Of a DNA stretch of 64,000 nt, positions 8,438 to 16,792 are shown piece by piece (positions within the stretch are counted from its first letter, which is position 1; each line of letters begins with the position of its first letter). The DNA comes from Vreelandella sedimenti. Lineage in GTDB: Bacteria; Pseudomonadota; Gammaproteobacteria; Pseudomonadales; Halomonadaceae. A program made the translations under genes and the position numbers. The stretch spans positions 1 through 64,000 of the forward strand of contig NZ_JACCGK010000018.1 of NCBI RefSeq assembly GCF_013416325.1. The letters are read 5' to 3'. The notes under the pieces are model-generated. The model had not been told where the DNA came from, ran no database searches, and saw only the letters and a list, made by a program, of their open reading frames with translations.

Positions 8438-9901
8438 ATGCCAACCCTTCGTATCGCTTACCCAGGCTGGATATGTGCGCTTGCTTGTGCCTGTGGCAGC
8501 CTACTGTTTAGCCCACCAAGCATTGCCTCCAGCGATTACGGCTTGCCGAGCTTAGGGGCGGCATCTACCTCTGTCAGCAACGAAGAGTACCGCTTGGGCC
8601 GCGCCTGGTTGCGCCAGTTTCGTGCCCAAGCCCCTCAGTGGCAAGACCCCATAACCAATGATTATTTGCAAAGCCTGATTGCCCGGCTGGCCCCGCATAG
8701 TGATATTAACGGTCTGCGCACGATCACCGTCATGGTCGATAACGCTTCATTGAACGCCTTTGCCGTCCCTGGCGGCGTAGTAGGGATCAATTCAGGGCTT
8801 TTCGCGTTTGCCGAAGATGAAGGCGCCTTTGTCTCGGTGCTAGCTCACGAACTGGGCCACCTCTCTCAACGCCACTATGCCCGAGGCAGTGCCCGCGCGG
8901 CTCAGACCCAACTGCCCGCCATGGCAGCCATGCTGGCAGGCATGCTGATTGCCGCCAGTGGCGGCGGCGACGCTGGCATGGCGGCCGCCATGGGTTCACA
9001 GGCGGCGCTGATCCAGGATCAGCTCAGCTACTCACGGCTGTTTGAACAGGAAGCCGATAACATCGGTCTTCAGGCCATGGCCGATGCGGGCTATGACCCC
9101 GAGGCAATGGTGCGCATGTTCTCGGCCATGCAGCGTATGGCGCGCCTTCAGGGCGATACGCCACCCGAGTTCCTGCTGACCCACCCGGTCACCGACAATC
9201 GTTTAAGCGCCGCACAAGCCCGCGCCGCCCAACTCAATGTTGCCGATGCATATACCAGCGACACCCTCTACGACATGATGCGCGCCCGAGCGCTGCTAAG
9301 CATTTATACTAACACGCCCCAGCAAGCTGCTTCGCGCCTCACTCAGGAAGGCGCCGAACAAGCCGCTCAGGACTACTTAGCGGCACTGATCGATGCTCGC
9401 AACGGCCAAACCGATAGCGCCCTGGAGCAGTTGGATAGGCTTGCTAACGAACATCCCGACTTTGCCATGCTGCCCGCCTCTGCGGCTAGCGTCACCCTGG
9501 AAGCTGGCCGCTACGATCAGGCCATTCAGCGCAGTCAGCAATTGCTACGTTTTATGCCCAACTACCTACCTGCCCAACTGATCTTGGCCGAAGCACAGCT
9601 CCAGCGTGACCCGCAGGCGGCCTATGACCTGCTACGCGACATCACTTCCCAAAACCCGGAGACCCCCCAGGTCTTTAACCTGCTGGCTGAGGCCGCCGGA
9701 CGTAGCGGACATGATAGCTGGGGGCATTTAGCCCGCGCAGAGCATCTTCAACTGACCGGCCGCGTCGATCGCGGCATTCGCCAACTCTCTATCGCTCGGG
9801 ATGCCGCTGAGCGGGAAAATGATCAGCAGGCGCTGGCAAGAATCGAGCAGCGCCGCGAGGACTTTATTGAGTATCGCGAAGCGCTGGATGATTTTAGTTA
9901 A
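8438..9901 (+). CDS. bepA: Periplasmic metalloprotease/chaperone BepA (M48 family)
   Basis: M48 zinc protease with TPR repeats that assists or degrades outer membrane proteins such as LptD, working with the BAM machinery. The 487-residue product has a cleavable signal peptide (hydrophobic to about residue 30), the zinc motif HELGH at 137-141, the third ligand in the EQEADNIGL block, and TPR-like helices from about residue 310 to 470. GAGG precedes the ATG by five bases. It is divergent from the TusA/PerM pair. Length equals E. coli BepA (487). Confidence 0.93.
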   Translation: MPTLRIAYPGWICALACACGSLLFSPPSIASSDYGLPSLGAASTSVSNEEYRLGRAWLRQFRAQAPQWQDPITNDYLQSLIARLAPHSDINGLRTITVMVDNASLNAFAVPGGVVGINSGLFAFAEDEGAFVSVLAHELGHLSQRHYARGSARAAQTQLPAMAAMLAGMLIAASGGGDAGMAAAMGSQAALIQDQLSYSRLFEQEADNIGLQAMADAGYDPEAMVRMFSAMQRMARLQGDTPPEFLLTHPVTDNRLSAAQARAAQLNVADAYTSDTLYDMMRARALLSIYTNTPQQAASRLTQEGAEQAAQDYLAALIDARNGQTDSALEQLDRLANEHPDFAMLPASAASVTLEAGRYDQAIQRSQQLLRFMPNYLPAQLILAEAQLQRDPQAAYDLLRDITSQNPETPQVFNLLAEAAGRSGHDSWGHLARAEHLQLTGRVDRGIRQLSIARDAAERENDQQALARIEQRREDFIEYREALDDFS

Positions 9902-9931
9902 TGCTGGAAGAGTCTATGCACTGAAGCATGT

Positions 9932-9974
9932 AAAAGCGCCCATGCGTTAGACATCACGGGCGCCGTAAGCTTTT
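9932..9974. terminator. Bidirectional terminator between bepA and nadA
   Basis: AAAAGC...GCTTTT flanks an inner GCGCCC/GGGCGC stem between the convergent bepA and nadA stops. The stem is interrupted, but both directions end in a short T run. Confidence 0.5.
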
Positions 9975-10020
9975 AACTGGCCAAGTCTTAAGTTATGGCT
10001 TTCAAGCGATGACCTTCAAT

Positions 10021-11049
10021 TCATGCATTGAAATTAAGCATGCGCTCAAGGGGCTTTAAAGCTTGCAGGCGCAGCGCTTCATCCACCTGAATTTCACCGC
10101 TTCCCTCGCGCAAGGCTCCCGCCAGATTATCCAGCGCGTTCATGGCCATCCAGGGGCAGTGCGCACAGCTACGGCAAGTGGCGCCATTGCCTGCCGTCGG
10201 CGCTTCAAACAGAGTCTTACCCGGTACTGCCTGCTGCATCTTGAAAAAAATGCCACGATCAGTTGCCACGATCAGCTTATCGTTGGGCAGCTCTTTCGCG
10301 GCCTTGATCAACTGCGAGGTGGAGCCTGCCACGTCCGCCAGCTTTACTACTGGCTCAGGCGACTCGGGATGCACCAGCACCGCGGCATCCGGATAGATGC
10401 GTTTCAGGTCTTCAACACCCTTGGCCTTGAACTCTTCATGGACGATACAGGCGCCGTCCCACATCAGCATATCGGCGCCGGTTTTGTTCTGGATATAGCC
10501 GCCCAAATGCTTATCGGGCGCCCAGAGAATTTTCTCGCCTTTGGCCTGCAGGTGCTCAATCACCTCGACTGCAATCGATGAAGTCACTACCCAGTCTGCC
10601 CGTGCCTTAACGGCTGCAGAGGTGTTGGCATACACCACTACGGTGCGGTCAGGATGGGCATCACAGAAGGCGCTGAACTCATCGGCGGGGCAGCCAATAT
10701 CCAGCGAGCAGGTGGCTTCCAAGGTGGGCATCAGCACGCGTTTTTCAGGCGAAAGGATCTTGGCGGTTTCGCCCATAAAGCGGACACCGGCGACGACCAG
10801 CGTGGTGGCTTCGTGGCGAGCACCAAAGCGTGCCATCTCCAGCGAGTCAGCGACACAGCCACCGGTCTCTTCCGCCAGTTGCTGAATGGCATCATCGGTG
10901 TAGTAGTGTGCGACCAAAACGGCGTTATGGGCCTTCAACAGTCGTTTGATCTCTTCAACCCGTGCCTGATCTTCCGCCGGAATGCGGGTCGGGCAGTAGG
11001 CTGTGGGTAGCGGGGCCTCAAGCTTCGCTTGAGTAGTCATAATAGTCAT
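10021..11049 (-). CDS. nadA: Quinolinate synthase NadA
   Basis: [4Fe-4S] enzyme that condenses iminoaspartate with dihydroxyacetone phosphate to quinolinate, the substrate of NadC. About 342 residues with three repeated sub-domains. Cluster cysteines are visible in ATCSLDIGCP and near the C-terminus in CRSCAHCPWMAMN. Conserved blocks include AHYYTDDAIQ, GGCVADSLEMARFG and VHPESPEPV. Three possible starts lie close together (GTG 11061, ATG 11049, ATG 11040), none with a strong ribosome binding site, so the N-terminus is uncertain by a few residues. Single gene convergent with bepA. No nadB is visible. Confidence 0.95.
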   Translation of the reverse strand: MTIMTTQAKLEAPLPTAYCPTRIPAEDQARVEEIKRLLKAHNAVLVAHYYTDDAIQQLAEETGGCVADSLEMARFGARHEATTLVVAGVRFMGETAKILSPEKRVLMPTLEATCSLDIGCPADEFSAFCDAHPDRTVVVYANTSAAVKARADWVVTSSIAVEVIEHLQAKGEKILWAPDKHLGGYIQNKTGADMLMWDGACIVHEEFKAKGVEDLKRIYPDAAVLVHPESPEPVVKLADVAGSTSQLIKAAKELPNDKLIVATDRGIFFKMQQAVPGKTLFEAPTAGNGATCRSCAHCPWMAMNALDNLAGALREGSGEIQVDEALRLQALKPLERMLNFNA

Positions 11050-11256
11050 TGTGTCTACCACTGTGACGAACAGGGAATCCCCCTGTTAAACACTGGGCTA
11101 CGGCGCAGTGCGTCTTGCACATGCACCGCTCGTTGGAGCGATGAGCCGCTGCGTCTCTCGCGATGGCCATCGCTTAAAATCTATTCTAGACAGATTTATT
11201 CTAAACCATTTTGGCGGGAAATAGCGTTTGACTGCAAACAGATTGTCACACATAGC

Positions 11257-11292
11257 AAAACGCCCCTGGCAGCTAAACTGCCAGGGGCGTTG
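11257..11292 (-). terminator. Intrinsic terminator of the tRNA-Lys transcript
   Basis: A perfect 14-bp stem (AACGCCCCTGGCAG / CTGCCAGGGGCGTT) with a five-base loop lies five bases past the encoded CCA of the distal tRNA-Lys. In the leftward direction it ends in GTTTTG. This is one of the strongest hairpins in the window. Confidence 0.85.
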
Positions 11293-11296
11293 AATT

Positions 11297-11372
11297 TGGT
11301 GGGTCGTGCAGGATTCGAACCTGCGACCAATTGATTAAAAGTCAACTGCTCTACCAACTGAGCTAACGACCC
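11297..11372 (-). tRNA. tRNA-Lys (anticodon UUU), copy 2
   Basis: A 76-base tRNA with encoded CCA end. The acceptor stem starts GGGTCGT and pairs with ACGACCC; the D arm carries AGCTCAGTTGGTAGAGC; the anticodon loop is CTTTTAA (UUU, lysine); the T arm contains GGTTCGAATCC. It is identical to the copy at 11488-11563, and both appear to be read from one promoter, with the terminator immediately downstream of this copy. Confidence 0.97.
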
Positions 11373-11487
11373 AAACTTGCTGTGCTGATCACTTGCCAGC
11401 GTTGCTACACATACTGTTACTACACATACTTTAAACGTTCACCACTGCATTCAAACTGACTTTATTCAAACTGATCAGTCGTTTGAA

Positions 11488-11563
11488 TGGTGGGTCGTGC
11501 AGGATTCGAACCTGCGACCAATTGATTAAAAGTCAACTGCTCTACCAACTGAGCTAACGACCC
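11488..11563 (-). tRNA. tRNA-Lys (anticodon UUU), copy 1
   Basis: A 76-base tRNA, same sequence as the downstream copy, with encoded CCA, anticodon loop CTTTTAA and a canonical T arm. It is promoter-proximal: a sigma70-like promoter lies just upstream at 11580-11608. The 115-base spacer between the copies is unrelated to the tRNA, so the pair is a tandem gene duplication processed from one precursor. Confidence 0.97.
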
Positions 11564-11579
11564 GCCTGAACGGATGCAT

Positions 11580-11608
11580 ATCCTACGCTTACACCTTATT
11601 GATAGCAA
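11580..11608 (-). promoter_or_regulatory. Sigma70-type promoter of the tRNA-Lys pair
   Basis: Leftward: -35 TTGCTA, a 17-base spacer, and -10 TAGGAT. The first tRNA begins 16 bases after the -10. Spacing is optimal; match is four of six at each hexamer. Confidence 0.6.
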
Positions 11609-11745
11609 GCGTTTTTTCGCTTTCACTCTACAATAATGAACCATTTGCGTGCCCGCTGGCGTCACTCAATGCTGACAGGCACGCTTATCAGCCTAACCGC
11701 TAACGACTGAGCACCAAGAGGTTCAACGGGCTCTGCAAGCCGCGC

Positions 11746-12621
11746 TTAGCGAGCCTTGCTTTTCGGTTTGCGCAGTGCCTGTACCGGCTTACGCTTGTGC
11801 TTATCGCGGTTCCAGCGATTCTTCTCATCCGGTGTCAACGCGGGCACTTTACGTGTTTCCAAGTTAGCCAGCGTGGCTAAGTCATCCACCTCATCCTGGG
11901 TAAGTTCGACCCATTCGCCGGCTTTCGCCCGCTTATCGAGGAAGATATTGCCGTAGCGCACGCGTTTAAGACGACTAACCGTCAGCGCCTGCGATTCCCA
12001 AAGACGACGCACTTCACGGTTGCGTCCTTCGAGAATCACCACGTGGAACCAGGTGTTGATGCCTTCGCCACCAAACTCCTGAACATCGGTAAAGCGCGCC
12101 GGACCATCTTCAAGCATGACACCATCGACCATGGCCAGGATATGTTCGCGCTTCACTTCCCCCATCACACGAACCGCGTACTCGCGCTCCACCTGGGTAG
12201 AGGGGTGCATCAAACGGTTGGCCAGCTCACCGTCGGTAGTGAACAGCAGCAAACCGCTGGTGTTGATATCCAGGCGACCGATCGCAATCCAACGTTCGCC
12301 TTTCAGGCGCGGCAAGCGGTCAAACACCGTGCGGCGACCTTCTGGATCCTTACGGGTGCATAGCTCGCCTTCCGGCTTGTTATACATAATCACCCGGCGT
12401 GGCACTTCTTCTTCTGGGCGCAATGCCACCGGACGGTCATCAAAACTGACTTTGTCCCGCGCTTCAACGCGGTCGCCCAGCTTAGCCACCTGGCTATTCA
12501 CTTTAACACGGCCGGCGGAAATCGCCGTTTCCATCTCACGACGCGAGCCAAGGCCTGCACGGGCCAAGACTTTTTGCAGCTTTTCGCTGGTGGGGGGCGT
12601 GGTGTTATTACTCTGACTCAT
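11746..12621 (-). CDS. rluB: 23S rRNA pseudouridine(2605) synthase RluB
   Basis: RsuA/RluB-family pseudouridine synthase. The 291-residue product begins with an S4 RNA-binding domain (about residues 14-60, KLQKVLARAGLGSRREME) and the catalytic core with the aspartate in GRLDINTSGLLLFTTDGEL. The C-terminal tail is Lys/Arg-rich, as in other RluB proteins. The start at 12621 overlaps scpB by 14 bases, making it the last gene of a scpA-scpB-rluB operon, a well-known arrangement. RluE/RluF are alternatives in the superfamily, but operon context favours RluB. Confidence 0.92.
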   Translation of the reverse strand: MSQSNNTTPPTSEKLQKVLARAGLGSRREMETAISAGRVKVNSQVAKLGDRVEARDKVSFDDRPVALRPEEEVPRRVIMYNKPEGELCTRKDPEGRRTVFDRLPRLKGERWIAIGRLDINTSGLLLFTTDGELANRLMHPSTQVEREYAVRVMGEVKREHILAMVDGVMLEDGPARFTDVQEFGGEGINTWFHVVILEGRNREVRRLWESQALTVSRLKRVRYGNIFLDKRAKAGEWVELTQDEVDDLATLANLETRKVPALTPDEKNRWNRDKHKRKPVQALRKPKSKAR

Positions 12622-13459
12622 GGTCGTCTGACCTCACATCGGTAGTCTCCGTGCTTTCGCGCTCATCTTGTTGGCGCTTGGCACGTGCCGCGAGCCGAGC
12701 CTGTAGGTCGGCAAAACTCAGCGGCTGGGTTAACGCCGTCTCGGCGTGCGTGTCGGCTATCTCAGCCGAGGTTATCTGTTCTTTCTGAGGTGGCGCATCC
12801 TGCACCGTTTTGATCGTTTCGTCCAGTGCTTCATGGTCTGAACCGGGGCCATTTTCTTCCTGAATGTCAGTATCCTTCGTCATCCCCGGTTCTTCAGGTA
12901 TTTCGTTTTCATCCCAGCTTGCCAGGGTGTGCATGGGCGGCAATGCATCGAGGGTTTTTAACCCAAAATCGTCTAAAAAGCTGCGCGTGGTGGCGTATAC
13001 CGCTGGTCGGCCGGGCACATCACGGTGACCGACCACCCGAATCCAGCCGCGCTCCGCCAAGGTGCGCATAATGGAACTACTCACGCTGACACCGCGCACT
13101 TCCTCAATGTCCCCACGAGTAACCGGCTGCCGATAGGCAATTAATGCCAGTGTCTCCAGCAGCGCCCGCGAGTAGCGCTGGGGGCGTTCATCCCATAACC
13201 GCGACACCCACTGGGAAAGCCGCGGACGAATGCGCAGCTGGTAGCCTGAGACCGTTTCCAGGAGCTCCAGTGCACCGCCAGAATGTCGCTGCTGCAAACG
13301 CTCCAGGACGTCACGAAGCTCTTTGCGCGGGGGGCATTCGCCCTCGAGAAAGAGTGTCTCCAACCGCTCAAGGGGCAAGGGTTCGCCAGCGGCCAGCAGT
13401 GCGGCTTCAACAATATTATCTAAAACAATGTCATCTAACGCGGTGACGGTGTTACTCAT
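12608..13459 (-). CDS. scpB: Segregation and condensation protein ScpB
   Basis: Accessory (kite) subunit of SMC-ScpAB, binding as a dimer to ScpA. The 283-residue product has two winged-helix domains within residues 15-185; the block LALIAYRQPVTRGDIEEVRGV is diagnostic. The remaining C-terminal 100 residues are acidic, low-complexity and not conserved, making it longer than Firmicute ScpB (about 190-200). The start codon overlaps the scpA stop (ATGA). No smc gene is in the window; gammaproteobacteria with MukBEF usually lack ScpAB, so this suggests a SMC-type system. Confidence 0.93.
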   Translation of the reverse strand: MSNTVTALDDIVLDNIVEAALLAAGEPLPLERLETLFLEGECPPRKELRDVLERLQQRHSGGALELLETVSGYQLRIRPRLSQWVSRLWDERPQRYSRALLETLALIAYRQPVTRGDIEEVRGVSVSSSIMRTLAERGWIRVVGHRDVPGRPAVYATTRSFLDDFGLKTLDALPPMHTLASWDENEIPEEPGMTKDTDIQEENGPGSDHEALDETIKTVQDAPPQKEQITSAEIADTHAETALTQPLSFADLQARLAARAKRQQDERESTETTDVRSDDHESE

Positions 13460-14406
13460 GGCGTCTCCTCGCCAGGTTCAAAAGCGGACTCGCCATAGGC
13501 ATCATCTTCTATCCCGCCCTCATCAAAAGCGCTCTCCTCGCCGTCAGTCAGGGCAGCGCGCCGCGCGCGCACGTGAATTGGCGACAGCGGCGCATTTTGG
13601 ACAATTTCAATCATGGCTTCTTTGGCTAATTCAAGAATCGCCATAAACGTGACCACCACGCCTGCGCGCCCCTCCTCTAAAGTAAATAGCGTTTCAAAGG
13701 GGGTATAGCGCTGATGGGCGTCGTCGTAACTTAGCTGCTCCATGATCTTGAGCATGCGCTCGCGGGTAGAGAGAACCTCGCGGCTGATCTGGTGGGCCTG
13801 CACCAGCTCGGCACGCTTGAGGATATCGGAGAGCGCGCTGAGCAATTCATCCAATTCCACCTCAGGGTGAATCACACGGGACTCCAGCGGCGGTAAGCCT
13901 GCCTGCACGCTGAACCAGTCACGCCCCATGCGCGGTAGTGTATCCAGCGTCTCTGCTGCCTCTTTAAGGCGTTCGTACTCTTGCAGACGGCGAATAAGCT
14001 CAGCGCGGGGATCCTCCTCGTCATCGCCCTCAGCCTTCGGCGGGCGTGGCAACAAGGTGCGCGACTTGATCTCAGCCAGCATAGCGGCCATCAACAGGTA
14101 TTCCCCCGCCAGTTCAATCTCCATGGCCTTCATCAGCTCCACGTACTCGATGTACTGGTGGGTGATGGTCGCCACGTTGATGGTCAGAATATCCAGGTTT
14201 TGGCGGCGAATCAGATAGAGCAGCAAGTCCAACGGGCCTTCAAAGGTCTCTAAAAAGACACGCAGTGCTTCCGGGGGAATATACAAATCCTCCGGCAGTT
14301 GCGTAATCGGCTCATTAAACAGACGCCCAAGCGAAACTGCCACTGGCTCGGTGGGTTCGGAATCAGGGCTTTCTAAATCAACAGTAGCGCTTGGCGTCTC
14401 GCTCAC
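13456..14406 (-). CDS. scpA: Segregation and condensation protein ScpA
   Basis: Kleisin subunit bridging the SMC heads. 316 residues. The conserved core runs from about residue 50 (FEGPLDLLLYLIRRQNLDI, the SMC-neck binding helix region) to about residue 275. N- and C-terminal extensions are acidic. The start at 14406 is a GTG. It is the first gene of the overlapping scpA-scpB-rluB operon and lies 100 bases from radD, which runs in the same direction and could share the transcript. Confidence 0.94.
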   Translation of the reverse strand: MSETPSATVDLESPDSEPTEPVAVSLGRLFNEPITQLPEDLYIPPEALRVFLETFEGPLDLLLYLIRRQNLDILTINVATITHQYIEYVELMKAMEIELAGEYLLMAAMLAEIKSRTLLPRPPKAEGDDEEDPRAELIRRLQEYERLKEAAETLDTLPRMGRDWFSVQAGLPPLESRVIHPEVELDELLSALSDILKRAELVQAHQISREVLSTRERMLKIMEQLSYDDAHQRYTPFETLFTLEEGRAGVVVTFMAILELAKEAMIEIVQNAPLSPIHVRARRAALTDGEESAFDEGGIEDDAYGESAFEPGEETP

Positions 14407-14506
14407 GCGGGTCGGCTCTCTTGGAAAATGAAAATCGGCACAAGCGAACAGTTTAGCAAAGTCGTCAGCATTCGCGTTGCTCTATTAGAGAGTAAGCACA
14501 AGCGCA

Positions 14507-16354
14507 CTACCCCGCCTCCACCGCTTTGCGGTAGCGGCCAGTATAGTCAAACAGCTTGTCACGGATTTGGAAATGGCGCCCCACTTTGCGGCCTACGACA
14601 AAATCCGGATGGCGTAGGCGGCGCTGTTCGGCGACGACTTCCTCGGCGCTTAGCGGCTGCCATTTACCTCCCGGTGCGCGCAGATGGTAGCGCATAAAGG
14701 CGGCATAGAAAGCGCGCCGCTGAGCGGGGGTTTCCAGCGCAAACCACTCGGAAAGATGGGTGCCATCTTCGTCATGATAGGTGACTTTTAAGCGCGGCAG
14801 GCCACGACCGTTGGTGGTCGCTTCCAGCTGCATACCGCTTACCCGTAATACCTTGGCGTCTTTCAGCTTTAGGGCGTCCTTGAGTTTATCATCCGCGTCC
14901 ACCAGTAGTTTTTCGCAACCGTGGCAGCGACGGGCCGCGATGTCATTCTCGGCGCCGCACTCTTCGCAGACTTTAAAACGGAACCGAAACTCACATTGCT
15001 TTTTATAGGCGCCCGAAACCGCGCCGTGCTGGCCGTTAGCTACGCTGGAAGGCCGATCAGGGTCTTCGACCAACCCCTGACAGCGGCGACCAAAGTGCTC
15101 AATCACTAAATCACCGTCGCGCTTACCCCAGTAAAGATTGGCATGACCGCAGTCAGGGCACTCTACCTGAACTGGTTCGCTGTCACTATCGGGCTTCGGC
15201 TCACCCACTTCCGGCGCGAAGATATCCCAAGGGTTACCGGCATAATCCAAAATCAGGCAGTCGCTTTTACCCGGCGACAACCGTAGCCCTCTACCCACCA
15301 TTTGCTGATAAAGACTCACCGACTCAGTGGGCCGTAAAATGGCGATCAAATCCACATGTGGAGCATCGAAACCGGTGGTCAGCACCGCGACGTTAACAAG
15401 GTATTTTAACTCCCGCGCTTTAAAAGCATCGATCAGCGCAGTGCGCTCTTGGGAAGGTGTTGCCCCAGTAATTAAAGCCGCCTCTGCTTGGGGTAAATAA
15501 CCGATAATTTCTTCAGCGTGGGCTACGGTGGCGGCAAAAATCATCACGCCCTGGCGATCAACCGCACGTTCGACGATTTGCCCGATAATGCCTGGCGTCG
15601 CTCGACTGCCCGCCACCACGCGATTCAGCTCTTCCTCTTGGAACAGACCGCCTGAAGCGGGTTTGAGCGCGGAGAAGTCATAACCCTCGATCGTCATATC
15701 CAGGCGTTTGGGCGCAGCCAGATAGCCCTGCTTCACCATCAGACGCAGCGGCTGCTCGAAGACGCAGTCGCGAAAAAAACTCTCTTCGCTGCCACGCACC
15801 ATGCCGTGATGGTGGCGATAATAGATAAACCCCTGCCCCAAGCGGTACGGTGTAGCGGTGAGGCCGAGTATTTTAAGCTGTGGATTGTGCTGGCGCAGGT
15901 GCTCAATCACCTGACGATAGCTAGCGTCTTCGTTGAGTGATACACGATGGCTCTCATCGATGACCAGCAGGGTAAAATTAGTGTCGTTAAAACTCTCCAG
16001 GTTACGCACCACTGACTGCACCGAGCCAAATACTACTTGGCGACTCGCCTCTTTGCGCTTTAAACCAGCGCTAAAAACATCCGCCTCAAGCCCATAAGCT
16101 TGGTACTTGGCATGGTTCTGCTCCACCAGCTCACGCACATGGGCTAGCACCAATACCCGCCCACGGGCCAAGCGCGCTAGCTCAGCTATCACCAGGGATT
16201 TACCACTGCCCGTGGGCAGCACCACCAGCGCAGGCTCACTTGAGGCTCGGAAATGGCCCACCACGCGCTTGACCGCTTCCTGCTGATAGGGGCGAAGCTG
16301 GGGCGTTGGTGAGGTGGCTAATGAGGAGCTAGGTATCGACAAATTAATTAGCAC
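14507..16354 (-). CDS. radD: RadD-type superfamily 2 DNA helicase
   Basis: A 615-residue SF2 helicase resembling E. coli RadD/YejH, which helps recombination intermediates be resolved and works with RecA and SSB. Walker A is VLPTGSGKSLV (about 46-56); the DEAD-like box is DESH; motif VI is QMVGRGLR. Downstream are two cysteine clusters (CPDCGH and later CEECGAEN...CHGCEK), the zinc-finger region typical of RadD, and an OB/DUF-like C-terminal domain. The start is uncertain: the GTG at 16354 lacks a ribosome binding site, but the QLRPYQQEAVKR motif must be included. Confidence 0.9.
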   Translation of the reverse strand: MLINLSIPSSSLATSPTPQLRPYQQEAVKRVVGHFRASSEPALVVLPTGSGKSLVIAELARLARGRVLVLAHVRELVEQNHAKYQAYGLEADVFSAGLKRKEASRQVVFGSVQSVVRNLESFNDTNFTLLVIDESHRVSLNEDASYRQVIEHLRQHNPQLKILGLTATPYRLGQGFIYYRHHHGMVRGSEESFFRDCVFEQPLRLMVKQGYLAAPKRLDMTIEGYDFSALKPASGGLFQEEELNRVVAGSRATPGIIGQIVERAVDRQGVMIFAATVAHAEEIIGYLPQAEAALITGATPSQERTALIDAFKARELKYLVNVAVLTTGFDAPHVDLIAILRPTESVSLYQQMVGRGLRLSPGKSDCLILDYAGNPWDIFAPEVGEPKPDSDSEPVQVECPDCGHANLYWGKRDGDLVIEHFGRRCQGLVEDPDRPSSVANGQHGAVSGAYKKQCEFRFRFKVCEECGAENDIAARRCHGCEKLLVDADDKLKDALKLKDAKVLRVSGMQLEATTNGRGLPRLKVTYHDEDGTHLSEWFALETPAQRRAFYAAFMRYHLRAPGGKWQPLSAEEVVAEQRRLRHPDFVVGRKVGRHFQIRDKLFDYTGRYRKAVEAG

Positions 16355-16457
16355 GCTATTGAACTATTACGACTTTGGTCGCGTCGTAGTAGTGATGGTT
16401 TAAATAATCCCAGAAATCGCAACGTTTATTAGCGAGAAGATACTAGTGAGGTGAGCA

Positions 16458-16697
16458 ATGACAACCAACCATTTCAGCCCTGAGTGCCCGGAATGCAGCA
16501 GTCGTTTAAAACGCCTTCCCGCCACACGGCGTGGTAAAGCCCATGTGTTCTGCATGGATTGCGGGCATGATTTTGGGCGCTTCGAATACCTCGTTGAGCG
16601 CTACCGGTTAGAGCTTGAAACGCTGGAGGCCAAACTAGGATTGCCGCCCAAAGGAGCTGATAAAACACCGTCTAGCGCTCCCGAGCGGCACTCTTAA
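16458..16697 (+). CDS. Small zinc-ribbon protein of unknown function
   Basis: A 79-residue soluble protein with two CxxC knuckles (C10/C13 and C32/C35) forming a probable zinc ribbon, then a helix with heptad spacing (YLVERYRLELETLEAKL) that could be a short coiled coil. GAGG precedes the ATG by six bases. It is divergent from radD, whose own product carries CxxC clusters, so a link to DNA or RNA metabolism is possible but unproven. I do not recognise a named family. Confidence 0.75.
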   Translation: MTTNHFSPECPECSSRLKRLPATRRGKAHVFCMDCGHDFGRFEYLVERYRLELETLEAKLGLPPKGADKTPSSAPERHS

Positions 16698-16726
16698 TAA
16701 CTGTTGTCACGACTCGAGTAACTGTG

Positions 16727-16748
16727 AACGGCGGAAAAATCCGCCGTT
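16727..16748. terminator. Hairpin between the zinc-ribbon gene and purL
   Basis: AACGGCGGA and TCCGCCGTT form a 9-bp stem around an A-rich four-base loop between two convergent genes. No T tract, but the position fits a shared terminator. Confidence 0.55.
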
Positions 16749-16792
16749 AACATGGGGCTATGCCCAACGCATTACCTAAAGCATTACTGGAA

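Noticed and set aside
11647..11684. GCGTGCC / GGCACGC inverted repeat downstream of rluB
   Set aside because: The loop is over 20 bases and no T tract follows; too weak to call a terminator.
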